DNA of 64,000 nucleotides from Zygnema cylindricum (Eukaryota > Streptophyta > Zygnematophyceae > Zygnematales > Zygnemataceae). The stretch is taken from positions 148,156 through 212,155 of the forward strand of contig JBBHKE010000990.1 of the NCBI GenBank assembly GCA_037447655.1, in the 5' to 3' direction. Each line of letters opens with the position of its first letter. Within the stretch, counting starts at the first letter, position 1. The position numbers and the translations under genes are program-made. This document shows positions 22,728-34,842 of the stretch, in pieces. The notes beneath the pieces were generated by a model. That model did no database searches. It was not told the DNA's origin and was given only the letters and a program-made list of their open reading frames with translations.

Positions 22728-23249
22728 GCCGTACAATTTTTTTTACATTTTCCGTACCATATCAAGGCCTCTGACCAATCGATATTAAATATGTCAAATA
22801 TCGAAATTATCGCGATATGATTTTACCCGCTACCCTACATTACAGAAATCCATATGCCGCATCTAAATATGGACAATAGCAATATTGCGAAATTATCGGC
22901 CGATAATTAAATATATTCTTATCGCGATATATTGAAGTGACGTAAAGTCAACAAGTGGTGCGTGCTCAGTTTGGTGGTGGGTGGGTTTAAGGATTCTTTC
23001 TACGATTAACTGTACGATTTGTCATACAATTGGCCGCGTTATGTACCGTACGATTTACCGCACTAAATTTGTACATATGCCCACTTTTTACCAATTATAT
23101 CACGATAATTTTTGTTGGTCTCGGAGTGATATATCTAGCCATTCGACCGTTCGGTATTTGATACATCGAATATCGAACTTATCTTGATGCATCGAATATC
23201 GAACTTATCTCGATAATTTTTTACCCGATACACAACAATACTAATTACT

Positions 23250-23696
23250 TAGTGTTGTGTATCGGCAATAAACTTATCGCGATGAAACCGCTAACGATAA
23301 TTATCGGTTAAGGGCGTCGATATATCTCTTCGAGATCAACAAATTCAGTATCGTCGATAAGTAGAAAAAAATATAATACGATACATAATAACACTTTATA
23401 ATATATTGTGTTATATTACTGACGTTATATAGAGTGGCATGCCACCTATGACAATTTGTTCCGTACTCTTGAACACCAAGAGTTCAGGACGAGCAGCTAT
23501 CCGTATAATTGTACAAAACAAAGAGTACAATTATCGTTGATAAATATCAATACAACTGTTATTTTGATAAAAAAAAAATATTCGCAGTTTTATTAAATAA
23601 CACTGGAAATAATTGTGCCTATATATCGAGTTATCGGTAAGCTAAGAAAACGAACAAATCGGTTATTGGCCAAACCTTACTTATACACAAAAGTAC
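23250..23696. mobile_element. Short non-autonomous hAT (TAGTGTTGTGTATCGG ends)
   Basis: It begins TAGTGTTGTGTATCGG and has the family subterminal pattern (TTATCGCGAT, CGATAATTATCGGTTA, GATATATC). The right end is degenerate (TTACTTATACACAAAAGTACTA). About 450 bp, no coding sequence. It abuts the right end of the larger hAT element. Confidence 0.55.
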
Positions 23697-23703
23697 TAAG
23701 TAG

Positions 23704-23924
23704 TACACCGTTTATCGCTATTAGTGTTCATATATTTTTCGCCACTTAAAAACATGTTTTTCTTTACAAACTTGCCAGATTATGGATCTGACGATTGCAA
23801 TTTAAATTTATGATTCTCACCCACTAATTTGCGGTCTCCATTTGAAAATCCGACAAGTGTGTACGAAAATAAAATGTTGTAAGGGGCGAAAACATTACTA
23901 ACATTAACAACCATGCACGGTGTG
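23704..23924. mobile_element. Short MITE with TACACCG termini
   Basis: TACACCGTTTATCGCTATTAG at the left and GCACGGTGTG at the right bound about 221 bp. The left part is homologous to sequences starting at about 5447 and 50374. No target duplication is evident. Confidence 0.45.
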
Positions 23925-24398
23925 GTGTCGTGTATCGGTAAAAAAACTGAAAACTTATCGCAATAAAATCGTTACCGATTGTTATCGGTTATCGAACAGC
24001 GAGGGGTCCCGATATATCGCTCTGAGACCAACAAATTCCTTATTAGCGATAAGTGTACAAAAGTATAATACGTTGTATAACAATATTTTATAACATACTT
24101 TATAATATTTTCAATATACATAACCTGGCATGCCACACATGACAACCAGACCCATACTTCACATAACAAAAGAACATGAGTTCAAAACAACGAGATAAAC
24201 GATACAAGTGTATGGTATAAACAGTTCAATTGTCCCCGAGAGTTATCAAACCGATGTCATCGCAATAAAAAACCAATAATATCCGTTTTTCATCGTGATT
24301 ACCCTGTAATGATATATTGTGCCACTATATCGATTATCGGTATGTCAAAACATAAGACATGTTAGTTATCGACAAATGGCTACCGACACACAACACTA
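23925..24398. mobile_element. Short non-autonomous hAT (GTGTCGTGTATCGG ends)
   Basis: The left end GTGTCGTGTATCGGTAAAA and the right end GCTACCGACACACAACACTA form an inverted repeat, and the interior follows the same plan as 23250-23696. About 475 bp, non-coding. Confidence 0.55.
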
Positions 24399-24889
24399 CA
24401 AGTTCGTACACCGTCGATTGTTGTTAGTGTTAATAACACTAGTTTGACGTCCCAAAATTTGACCTTTTAACTTCAAATATAATATATAAAAAACTTTTTT
24501 TTTCACAATAATGCATGTAAATTTTAATTATTGCCAATTACTTTAATTTGGAATTTTTTAAGATAATTTAGTGTACAAAATGTGTCAATCTGTATAGAAA
24601 TGGCTTGCTGTTCCGTAAAATAAAACAAAAAGTGTGTCAGGTAATGGCGTCCACAAGGGAAAGTGAGTGCGTCAATAAGCGATAGCCAACTCATAGGTTC
24701 CTAGTAATGAATACATGCGTGCGAACCTCTTCTCACATGTTCAAACGTCGACTATGTAAACACTTAAGTACAATAATGTTATGTATGAAGAGCCCCTTGC
24801 CGAATTTCCATATGCACCTTTTTTGGCGTATCGATAGTTGATAAATATTGGTTCGTACTTCGTACGTACGGTTCCCTATTCATCACTAA
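24399..24889. other. Gene-free AT-rich stretch
   Basis: No gene, element ends or strong repeats could be supported here. Confidence 0.4.
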
Positions 24890-25085
24890 AGTGAAGTTTT
24901 GGTTTAGTGTGTTGCCGTGATTTTCATTTTGGGTTTGGGTGCTTTTATTTTACTTGCCATATCTATGTTTTCACGTTGTTTTTTTTTTGTTTTTTATTAC
25001 CCTACTTGTAGTTTTTCAGTTTTGGCCTTACCACCCCTTTTGTTCCATCAGACTCAAATGGTTTACTATCGTGCTTTTTAATTTA
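24890..25085 (+). repeat. Dispersed repeat flanking the Copia-B2 LTR
   Basis: Homologous to the reverse complement of 8336-8530. It stops within three bases of the TGTTGA start of the Copia-B2 5' LTR at 25088. Confidence 0.55.
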
Positions 25086-25087
25086 TC

Positions 25088-25946
25088 TGTTGAAATAAGT
25101 AGTTTTTGTATTTTCTAGTTTAAAATAAATTAGCGGAAACATATATATGAATTGATGGCAACCTGCTTCCATCTCTTCTCTCTTTCCCCCATACTTGTTG
25201 TAGTCACTGAAGGAGAGAGAGAGCGATGGAGCCATGGCTGTCTCAGCTCCATAGGAAGGACTAAAGAGTGACTTAAGTCACTCTCAACAAAAAGGTTGAG
25301 TCCGGTAGGACTCGAACCCCCGACCGGTAGAGGGCGGCATAGCCGTTAGCTCTAACCAGTCTGTCGTAGAAGTCCGTTAGATGATATAGGGTTTCATTCA
25401 TATATAAACTATTGTATAGTACCGAAATGATCTAACTGGAATATGAAACGAAACGAACATAGAACTTGTTAAGGTTTAGTGCGAACGTCATTTCGCACGA
25501 AACAAATGAAACAGACACTTTGAACGGTCGACATTTAATGTCGGATTTGATCCGACGGCGCACGTCGTCGCCGAGATCGCGGAATGGTCACTTTGGATTT
25601 TATGGACGTGGCATGACGTGGCGCCGCGTGGAAGGATGACATTCGGTCGCGGGAATTCCGGAGGAAATACGGACAAGTGGAAAAATGACACGCGTCCATT
25701 CAAGAGCCTTGTTGTACACCGGCCGTACAGAAAGTACATCGGCCATAGTACCTTTCTGTACTTTACAGTAATACGATTGGTTCGTACTTTAGTAGATAGG
25801 GGTTGTGAGAGGGATTTAGGACTTAGGAAATATTTGGTAGATAGACACCTCTCTCTAAGAGAGCTTTGTATAAATTGGCATTTTTGCCGGCTCATAACTT
25901 ATCGCCTGGTTGGCCGTTTTCAGTGATTCTTTTTGCTACGGAATCA
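25088..25946 (+). repeat. 5' LTR of Copia-B2
   Basis: It starts TGTTGAAATAAG and ends near GGAATCA by family comparison. It contains an antisense tRNA-like module, a GTAC-rich inverted repeat at about 25723-25765 and a TATA-like TGTATAAATTGG at about 25867. Confidence 0.65.
25289..25380 (-). other. tRNA-like module with T5 tract in the Copia-B2 5' LTR (antisense)
   Basis: On the minus strand, opposite to the element, the sequence includes a D-arm-like TGGTTAGAGC and a perfect B-box GGTTCGAGTCC (25308-25318), then TTTTT (25289-25293). The acceptor stem does not close properly, so it is not a functional tRNA gene. It is the best tRNA match of the four LTR copies. Confidence 0.5.
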
Positions 25947-26069
25947 GGGGAGTCCAGGCTACACAGGGGTGCAGTCAAATTGTCACTTTGCCTTCTGGGG
26001 CAGAAGTGGTCGTGGCTTAAAGTGGGTTAGTTAAATACCATCTAGAGGCTTCCTGTATTCTGTAGTCCA

Positions 26070-29000
26070 ATGGAGGACACAGAATTGCAGGTTATGGGCC
26101 CACCCTCTAGGGTGCCCACCTTCAATGGATCTGGGTTCATCTATTGGGAAGCCATGATGATGGGAGCTTTGAATGAAAAACGATACTGGGGTATCGTCAG
26201 TGGACAAGTGAAACGTCCACCTTCAGGAACTCCACCAGGATTTGGGGGAGTAAGGTTTTCTGCAACAACGGCTGCCTCAGCGGAGGAGGCAGATGATGGG
26301 GACAGCAGTGTGTCCGAAAAGGAGAAAGGGAAGGAGACACCCCTCACTCCTATTGCCACAGTATCGAGAACGGCGACCGTGAAGACCGTGGAGAACGATA
26401 CTCAAATGTGGGAGGATGTAAACATGGTTGCCAAGAACTTCATTTTGAGGCACCTCACTCAAGGTTTGGCCACTCCTCATCTTCACATTTACAAGGCCGA
26501 GGAATTGTGGGAGAGTTTGGTGGAGATTTATAGAGCTGGAACTATTCAGGAGCTCCAGTTGGCTGAGCAAAAACTATTGAGTTACACTTACAAATGAAGA
26601 AAGATGTTAGATTACTGTAATGATTTTTCTTGTTTGTATATGGAAATGGAAAGTGCCGGGTGGACAGGTACAATGAAAATGAAAGTGAACACCCTTATCA
26701 TGAAATTTCCAGATGAGTTCGAAAATATAGTGTACCGAGTACAGGGAATGCCTGATAGTTCATGGAAATGGAACACAGTAGTCAGGATGATACTTGTGCA
26801 GGAAAACACAATAGAGATTAGGAGAGGAGGAAAGAGCATTCAAGCTCTAGCAGCAGGAGGGGACCGATGGGGGAAGGATCCGAAGAAACCTTATAGAGGG
26901 GAAAGAGATAATTCTGGGGGACAGAGGCCCCCAAAGGGTCTTTGTCATTATTGCAAAAAGCCGGGACACTTTATTGCAGATTGTGTCAAGTTGTCGGAGC
27001 TGAGGCTCCAAGAAAACCGTGGAGGGGGTTCTTCCGGAGGGAAGAAAAAGGCACTTGTGGTTTCAAAAGTGCCAGGAGAAACCGAGGATGAGTCATCTGA
27101 GGAGGATGGGGAGCTTCTTCTTGACGAGAGTCTGGAGGAGAAGGAGATCCCTCGGAGGCAGAAGTGTGCCCTTGGAGCAATTCGGGAAGCTCCACAGGAA
27201 GGATGGATCATCGACTTTGGTGCATCCATGCATATGTGTCGTGATAAAGAACTCTTCACTAAACTACGAAAGATTCCTACTGTAGAGATAGAGTATGGGG
27301 ATGGGAGAGTGGTTACTACAGATCTAGTGGGATTAGTAGATCTAAAAGTCTTAGTGGAGGGTAAGACCTCTATACTTACATTCTTAGATGTACTTTACAT
27401 TCCTCAACTGAGTAAAAATCTTGTCTCTACGTCTGTGTTAGATGACAAAGAGTTTGATACCTTCACCAGAAAGGGAGTCTTTACAGCTAAGTATGGGAAT
27501 GAAGTTTACTTCACAGCAGATAAGGGTAGCCAAGGAATGTTTAGGCTTAACTTGAGTAATGAAAAAAAGAATGCTTACTATGTTGGTGTTCCTAAGGTGA
27601 TGATTTGGCATAAGCGGTTGGGGCATGTGCATTTTGATAGGTTAAGGGAAATGAAAAAGCTTGGGGTAGTAGATGGCATTCAGTTTGGGGATAATGAAAT
27701 GATGGATGATTGTAGTGGTTGTGCTCAAGGTAAGGCTCACAGACTTCCCTTTCCCAAAGCCGCCACATATAGAGGTGAGAAAGTGTTAGATTTGCTCCAC
27801 ACAGATATTTGGGGACCTGCAAAAGTACCTTCGTTTGGAGGAAAGAGGTTTATGATGACAATAACTGATGATTGGTCTATATACTCTAGAGTCTACTTTC
27901 TGAAAAATAAGTCTGAAGCATCCACTTACTTCAAAGAATATAAAGCCTGGAGTGAGAAGTTGCATGAAACCCCTATTAAGAGGATAAGGAGTGATAATGG
28001 GGGGGAATATACCTCTAACCAGTTTGAGGAATATCCGAGAGATGAGGGAGTGCAACACCAGAAAATTGTACCATATAACCCGGAACAAAATGGGGTAGCT
28101 GAGAGGTTGAATGGAACACTAGGAGATAGTGCATGCAGTATGTTGGCAGACAAGAAAATAGGAAAGAGATTTTGGGCAGAGGCAATGAACTGTGCCAACT
28201 ATATTAAGAATAGAGTCCTTACCTCAGCTGTAAAGGGAGTCACACCTTATGAGAGATGGGTTGGAAGGAAACCAGATATCTCACACCTTAAAGTATTTGG
28301 TAGCCAAGTTTACAGTCTTGACACGGATAGGAAAAACTGGAAACTAGATGCTAAGGGAAAACCTGAATACTTTGTGGGATATGATGAGGATGTTAAGGGA
28401 TATAGAGTCTATGACTTAGCAAAGAAAGATATCATTCTGGTCAAACACTTAGTTGTCATAGATGAAGGGAAGTCATTTGACCCCTTCAAATATACAAAGA
28501 AGATAAGGATCAGATTTGAGTCCGAAAGTGAGGAGAACTTGATCGTTCCCGAAAAGGACATGGGTAAAACCGTGATTACAGATTCAGGGGAGATCCAAGA
28601 TACAGGAGACTCAACGGAAACCTTGCATACTCCTATGGACTTCGAGGAGATAGAAGAGGCAGGACAAGAACCGGTTTCCATGGACAGGGGAGCCGATGAG
28701 ACAGTGAGAAGAAATCCACGAGAACCACCTATTCCGGCCGCAGATTTTGAGGGAGGGAGAAGAAGCAGCAAAAGGCTTCAAGAGAAACAAGTTAACAACA
28801 AGGTAACTAAACTGTCTCACCCGGATGAACCTCAAACATATAGAGAGCAAATGAACTGCCCGGAAAGAAACCGGTGGAAGACGACCATCAATGAAGAGAT
28901 GGTTTCAATCATGGCGGTTGATACATGGGAGTTGGTGGACTGTCCACCCGATCGAAAACCAATTGGATGTAAGTGAGTTTTCAAATTAAAACTGAATCCG

Positions 29001-30442
29001 AACAATACCATTGAGCGGTATAAGGCCTGGTTAGTGGCAAAAGGTTTTACCCAGAAAGAGGGAGTAGACTACGAAGAAACCTTTGCTTTGGTCGTCCGAT
29101 TTCCCTCGGTCCGGATACTTCTCGGTCTAGCAGCAGCAGAAGACATGGAAGTACACCAAATGGACATCATCAAAACAGCCTTCTTGCATGAAGAATTAGA
29201 GGAGGAGATCTTCATACGACAACTGGAAGGATTCGTGGAACTAGGAGAGAGAGGTAAGGTATGCCGGCTAAACAAATCTCTCTATGGTTTGAAACAGGCG
29301 CCCAGACAATGGAACAAGAAACTTGATGAGTTCCTTACCGGTCTGGGATACATCCGGATCAGTTCAGATCCTTCAATTTATGTTTTTGAAGATGAAGAAG
29401 GTGTCACCTTTATTGCAATTTACGTTGATGATTTGCTTGTTTTGAGTAAGTCAATGAAGAAATCAACAAACTAAAAATAGATCTAAAGGGAAGATTTGAA
29501 ATGAAGGACATGGGGGAGGCAAGATATATTCTGGGAAAACAAGTAGAGAGAGATAGAAAAAAGAGAACAATTGGACTAAATCAGAAAGAGGCAATTGGAA
29601 ATATGTTGGAAAAATTTCAGATGGACAAAGCCAACAGCTGTACAACTCCCATGGATCTAAAGAAGGGAAGTGAGGGGAGTGAGGAAGGAGACATCCTAAT
29701 TCTAGATGATGAACTAGGTCCAGAAAAAAAGAAGTTTATGCATACTATCCCATGCAGACAGGTAGAGGGCAGTCTGATTTATTTTATGAATTGTACCAGA
29801 CCGGGTTTGGCAGCAGTTGTAGGAGTGCTAAGTAGGAGTCTGAATGCTCCTACCAAAAGGGATTAGGAAGCAGCTAAGAGGGTCCTCAGATATCTCATAA
29901 GAACTAGGGATCTATGGCTGCATCTGGGTGGGGAAAATACTGACATCACCACTTGGAGTGATGCCAGCTATGGGGATGCTCCGATGAGAAAATGTACATC
30001 TGGATATGTGTTGTATGTGGGGAATGGTGCTGGATATGTGTTGTATGTGGGGAATGGTGCTTGTTGCTGGAGCAGTAAGCAAGAAAAGGTCATTGCTCAG
30101 TCCACCATGGAGGCAGAGTATATGGCATCTTGCTTTGCTGTGAAGGAATTGATGTGGGTCAAATCTTTGCTTAATGAATTGGGGCATCTTAAGAGTGGAA
30201 TTCAAAAAATATTCTGTGATAATCAACCAGCAATTGCAATTGCTACTAATCCCTAACTTCAATTTAAAGAAAAGCACATGGATATCAGACTTAACTTTGT
30301 TAGGGAAAAGGTGGAGAACAAAATAATAAGTCTAGAATATAGACCAGACAGTGAGATGGTGGCAGACATGATGACAAAGCGTGTGCCCTCTCCTAAATAT
30401 TTTTTTTGCAGAGAGAAGTGTGGACTTAAACGTAAAAGTAAC
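26070..30442 (+). pseudogene. Copia-B2 gag-pol polyprotein, multiply interrupted
   Basis: Gag starts at 26070 (MEDTELQVMGPPSRVP). A TGA at 26595 splits it. The next frame (to 28976) has the CCHC knuckle CHYCKKPGHFIADC, protease WIIDFGAS (Ser of DSGA reads Phe), pre-integrase WHKRLGHVHFDRL, and integrase with all three acidic residues (LLHTDIWGP, RSDNGGEY, NGVAERLNG). A TGA at 28974 replaces the Trp of KWVFK. RT follows (29034-29474) with IYVDDLLVLSK; a frameshift near 29455 leads to the connection region, then a TAG at 29864 replaces another Trp. RNase H (to 30442) has a further stop after CDNQPAIAIATNP and ends with MVADMMTKRV. Confidence 0.85.
30001..30060 (+). repeat. 30-bp tandem duplication in the RNase H region
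   Basis: The 30-bp block beginning TGGATATGTGTTG occurs twice head to tail, duplicating ten residues (GYVLYVGNGA) of RNase H. It keeps the frame and is a private mutation of this copy. Confidence 0.85.
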
Positions 30443-30458
30443 TAGAAAATAAAGGGAG

Positions 30459-31303
30459 TGTTGAAATTAAAACTTTTCTTATGTATTTTCAAGGTTTCTT
30501 AATTGATCTAAAATGAGGAGGAAAGAGCAGAGGCAGCCTGTTTCTAACATCTCTCTCTGACCCCCATACTTGCCGTAGTCATTGAAAGCTGGAGAGGAAG
30601 CTAGAACCATGGCTGCCTATGCTTCCCCTAGAATCAGAGGGCAACCCTTTTAGTAAACTTACCAAAAAGGATTGACGGACCCAGGATTTCATCCTCCTAC
30701 CTACCGTCCGTCTAAGTAGCCTAGTATCGTTACCATGTAGCCTAACACTTGTGTCGAAGTATATAGGGTACGATATCTATTTATCAGTATGGAAATATAG
30801 AAGTTCATTTAACTGACGAACGGACCACAATAACATAGAGATATTTGGATAGAGTTACATCGAAAATACTACTTGTATTTTAACGGCCCTGAATTAAGAC
30901 CGATATTTATCGAACGGCAGAGGAAGAAGTCGGCATCACGCAATGGACGATTTGGCGGTTTGTGGTCATCGCCACACCAGGTGACACGTGGCAACATGAC
31001 ATTGGATAGCAGCATCTTCGGACATAACATGGCAAACTCGGATATGGCAAGCGTCGTCTTCTTGGCCATGTCGTACAATGGCCGTACAGAAAGTGCTCCG
31101 GACCAAATACCTTTTTGTACTATACAGTGATTGAATTGGCTCCGTACTTTAGTGGTAGAGGGATTAGAGAGGGGTTTAGGACTTAGGCGAACTAGAAGTA
31201 GCCGCCTCTCTCCCAGAGAGCTCCTAAAAATAGGTTATCTTTGACCATTGATAATTTACTGCTCAGGGGAGCAAATTCAAGAATTATTTTTGTAGTAGAC
31301 TCA
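30459..31303 (+). repeat. 3' LTR of Copia-B2
   Basis: It starts TGTTGAAATTAAAAC directly after the purine tract AAAGGGAG and ends near GACTCA. It shares the conserved block CCCCATACTTG...GTAGTCA...TGAAAGCTGG with the other family LTRs. Its antisense tRNA-like module (30664-30712) has a degenerate B-box (GGATGAAATCC), but a perfect GACGGAC/GTCCGTC stem (30674-30680, 30706-30712) and a T5 tract on the minus strand (30664-30668) are kept. Confidence 0.65.
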
Positions 31304-31500
31304 AGGGAGTTCGCTCTTCTAAGGGCTACAGTATGGTCAGTCTGTATTCTGTCAAGGTGTCAATAATACTCATACAAAGACTAAGGGATTGAGGCTATCG
31401 TATGGGCTTCTGGTAAGCTGCCTACTCTGAGTAACAATGGAGGTCTCAGAGTTACAGGTTATGGGCCCACCCTCTAGGGTGCCCACATTCAACACATTGG
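31304..31500 (+). mobile_element. Leader and gag start continuing past the Copia-B2 3' LTR
   Basis: Beyond the 3' LTR a leader leads to ATGGAGGTCTCAGAG at about 31438, followed by the family's gag block GTTATGGGCCCACCCTC. It breaks off after about 20 codons. This mirrors the arrangement downstream of Copia-B at 8755-9485. Confidence 0.7.
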
Positions 31501-31611
31501 GAACATAGGGGACGAAAGCCTCTTTTAGTCGGCAATAACGGAACTGAACTTAATTAAATGCTTGTCTCCTCAAGTTTCAACACTAATAAAACACTGTTAC
31601 AACATTATAAA

Positions 31612-33509
31612 TAGTGTTGTGTATCGGTAAAATATTATCGCGATAACACTGATACTGATAGTTATCGGTTATCGAACGGTCAGAGGTCCCGATATATCGG
31701 TCGGAGTCGAACAAATTCCATATCGGCGATAACTTAAAAAATATATAGTACGCATACTATAGTACTTTGTAATATACTGTTTTACATAATTTATATTATA
31801 TAGCGTGGAATGCCACGTCTAGCAATCTGTTGCGTATCGATTTAATTGATTATTATTCCGGACAGCGCATCACGTAAACGTAGACAAATTTAAAATAAAA
31901 CTTTATAGTTCTAAAACTATACTACAGAAACAAAAAAATAAAATTCATTGTAAAATTCGAGAATCAAACTTTTTAAAAAAGAAAACGAACAGACGAACAG
32001 AGCAGACTGAACTGTCGATGTCCAATTCGTACAAATTTGAACTTTTTTACGAAAACTACGTAGTATTCGTCTTTTTTATACTTTTTGTAAAATTTGTGTG
32101 AATTTTGCTGTACGGCCATGTACAAAAACGTACGAAAAGCGTAATCTGAGAAAATCCTTAAAAATCTTAAAAAGTACGGAAATTTATCAAAAATGTACGA
32201 AATTGTATGTAAGTGTACCCTAAAAAACCTACTAGTACGGAATATCGTTGGCAGCCGTACTGAAATAAAAATAAACTTACGGTAATGTACCTTGGAAACC
32301 CTAAAAAATCCCGTAAAATAGCCCTAAAATGTACGAACTGTTATTCTGAAACAACTGCTGGCACTGAAGATGAAGAAGATGCAGCAGTAGTCATCGTAGA
32401 ACAAATCAAGAGAGGAAGCTTCCACAAATACGGATGGCTGAACAGCAACTTTGATAGACTATAACTTTCAGAAAAACGCTTCAATCGTCCTGAAAATTTA
32501 CCACAGTGTAGATAACATATAAAGAAACACACACACCAAATTTCAATCAATTCCGCTCACAAGTCTGTGAGATATGTAGAAATGAAATTACATAAAACTG
32601 AGTGTACAGTTTTCATATCATTTGTTCCTAAAAAAATCAAATTCACTAAGTCTTACTTCTATACACCGAAACTACACTAAGCTGTACGGAGGCATTCCAG
32701 CCGTACATCTAACATTCTACCGCAACAAATAATTCACTATGAACAAAGTTCTATTCTACCAAATGTTTACACCGAAATTCAGACAACGTAAAGTGATAAT
32801 GATCTAGTCACACCTCGTCACTATTTGTTGGCAGCGGCTGTCAGCGGTCCGATTAGAGGATTTGGCACCGTAGAACTGACTTCACGAAGTCCCGTGGTCC
32901 TACCGAATTTCCGTACGTCCACGGAGGACATACTCACGCATTCTCCCAAGTGACGACGCGTGTCCCAAGTGTGAATGAACCGTGAACTCCCAACTTCACT
33001 GTCACACTAATTTTGGTAAGTACTGAACCAAACTCAGCCAAAAATAGCTTGTCCTGAACAGCTCTCTCTCCCTCACAGCTGAGGCATAGAGAGGACTAAA
33101 GCTTTCTAAAAACAACACGAACAACGACGGACACTGGACGTAATTGTAAAAATATTGTACAGGTAAAAAGTAAGGTACGCATTTTATTTCCTTTTCATCA
33201 TCGTTTGATGCGTACCGTACATAGTATTCGTTAGTTTATACCGTGCGTAATATGCGCACGGGACATCTATGGACCGAACACCTTTGTCAGACTGCCGCCA
33301 TTTACATCCACCATATTTATCTGTACGGTCCGTACAATTATCGTCGATATTATCGATATCGGTATTATCGCCAATAATAACCGATAATTATCGGTTATTT
33401 ATCAACGATAACACCGATGGCCATATATCGTACCAATATATCAATTATCGGGTACTCGAAAAAAGGTCCATTTCGGTTATCGGCAAATCCTTACCGATAC
33501 ACAACACCA
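31612..33509. mobile_element. Non-autonomous hAT element, 1.9 kb, with 8-bp target duplication
   Basis: The left end TAGTGTTGTGTATCGGTAA and the right end TTACCGATACACAACACCA are near-perfect inverted repeats. The flanking 8 bp are identical, ATTATAAA at 31604-31611 and 33510-33517, as expected of hAT transposition. The interior has no transposase; its central part (about 31.9-33.2 kb) differs from the other family members and is not identified. Confidence 0.85.
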
Positions 33510-33517
33510 ATTATAAA

Positions 33518-34842
33518 ACTATAAAGCCTACTCCTCGCGTTTCAGTACTCATAAAGTATACTTCTTCCTGTCAAACTTCTAGGGTTTCTGGTTTTTCTGG
33601 ATTTTTTTGGACGTTTGCAGTTGCATTTTTTCTCATTCCCATTCAAAATTTACTACTCATATTAGTAATTGAAGGGTTATTACTTTTGTTTTATTCTCCA
33701 TGCTCTGCATTCAACGGTTAACCTTCATAAATATATTCAGTCTTTTCTTTTTTTCTTTGTTTTCAATGTTTAGTGATGCATCCTTAAAATGCGTGTTTAT
33801 ATAACCAGATTTCACGTGGATGCATGCTATATTTCCAAAGGTTTTCCGAATCATAACAAGGTGAGTTTTCTGTAGTTTGACTTTATCTCCGTCGTATAAA
33901 TCACCGAAGTTCCCCTTATATATATAATGGTATCTTTGGTCGGCCATCCGAGCAGTCAGGAAGTACTTTTCGTAGCCATGAATAGGCAGGCTTAGCCCAG
34001 ATAGAATAAATCCAGTGATTAGATTTAGCAAGGGGAAAAGGAGGAAAAGATAGGGAAATTACATCCACTGTAGAGAGAAGAAAGGTTGCTCATCAATCAG
34101 GTTTGTAGTCCATCCCTACCTCCCTCTTGCATTCTCTCCCGCTTCCCTTCTGATCTCCCCTTGCACCTTTCCTCCCTTTCTCCCATCCTCCCTCCTTCAC
34201 TCAAAATCCTAAATTAATTTACTGCATGTTTCGGTGTCTATTGGTTTATCGCCGATACATCGGGTTTGCATCGGCACATCAAAAAGAAATTGTAAAAGTC
34301 AACATTTTCTGGTGCCTCTTTTGTCATTGCTCTCGATGGTTTATTCTTCAACATGCGAAACTCATCAATTTTCACCATTAAAATATGGGGGATCCTATGA
34401 TCGAAGCCTCGGGTTTGGTCTGGAAAGAACCAGTAAAAAAACATCACTGTCAAATACATTGGTTTCCACCACAATGACCAAAGTGGAAACCCGAAAAAAA
34501 CAATGGAGAATTGTGCAGTATAGGAGAAAGGAATGATTTCACAGGAAAACCACTTTGCAAGATAACAAAGTCTAAAAACCTTAAGCTCGTTACAATTGAG
34601 AACACCAAGTATTGAGGAATAAAGACTTAAAATTAAACAACTGGAAAAATGAGTGGGAAAACTACTGAACTGAATAGTTAGTTACCGGAAAAACTAAAAA
34701 ACTAAAAAAAAAGCCTTCACCGTACAATGCAACATACAAAACAACCTTAGAGAAACAATTTCAGACAGCTATGCTCCGACGCTGTCCTGTGCATCTACAA
34801 TAGCCCTACGCTAATTACCTTTAGCTTAAATAATATACTTCA
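33518..34842. other. Region downstream of the A2M gene
   Basis: No convincing gene. An open frame at 33711-34031 (minus) is listed separately. Another minus frame at about 34238-34474 contains FYWFFPDQ, but the match to any family is too short to use. A pyrimidine-rich stretch lies at 34110-34200. Confidence 0.35.
33711..34031 (-). CDS. Unassigned 106-residue open frame
   Basis: The predicted product is hydrophilic, with tyrosine-rich segments (YHYIYKGNFGDLYDGD) and a basic C-terminus. Its composition is more protein-like than most short frames here, but I recognise no family and see no clear promoter or partner exon. It could be a terminal exon of an unresolved gene or chance. Confidence 0.2.
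   Translation of the reverse strand: MLNLITGFILSGLSLPIHGYEKYFLTARMADQRYHYIYKGNFGDLYDGDKVKLQKTHLVMIRKTFGNIACIHVKSGYINTHFKDASLNIENKEKKKRLNIFMKVNR

Larger units (their letters stand above)
17882..23243 (-). mobile_element. Large hAT element with transposase remnant and nested insertions
   Basis: The left end reads TAGAGTTGTGTATCG and the right end CGATACACAACAATACTA, an imperfect terminal inverted repeat matching the family TIR TAGTGTTGTGTATCGG. Subterminal blocks just inside both ends match the transposase-free element at 46056-47093 almost continuously, so that one looks like a deletion derivative. A hAT transposase pseudogene lies inside at 19453-21429, with nested MITEs on its left. No clean 8-bp target duplication was found, and the right end may be rearranged. 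Confidence 0.65.
25088..31303 (+). mobile_element. Copia-B2: full-structure but mutated Ty1/copia element
   Basis: Order on the plus strand: 5' LTR (25088 to about 25946), leader, gag-pol (26070-30442), polypurine tract AAAGGGAG, 3' LTR (30459 to about 31303). Gag and the LTR layout identify it as a relative of Copia-B on the opposite strand. The LTRs have diverged considerably and the polyprotein has at least four stops and a frameshift, so the copy is old and inactive. Confidence 0.85.

Noticed and set aside
34238-34474. Possible serine carboxypeptidase fragment (FYWFFPDQ)
   Set aside because: Only a few residues resemble that family; no catalytic motif or neighbouring exon was found.
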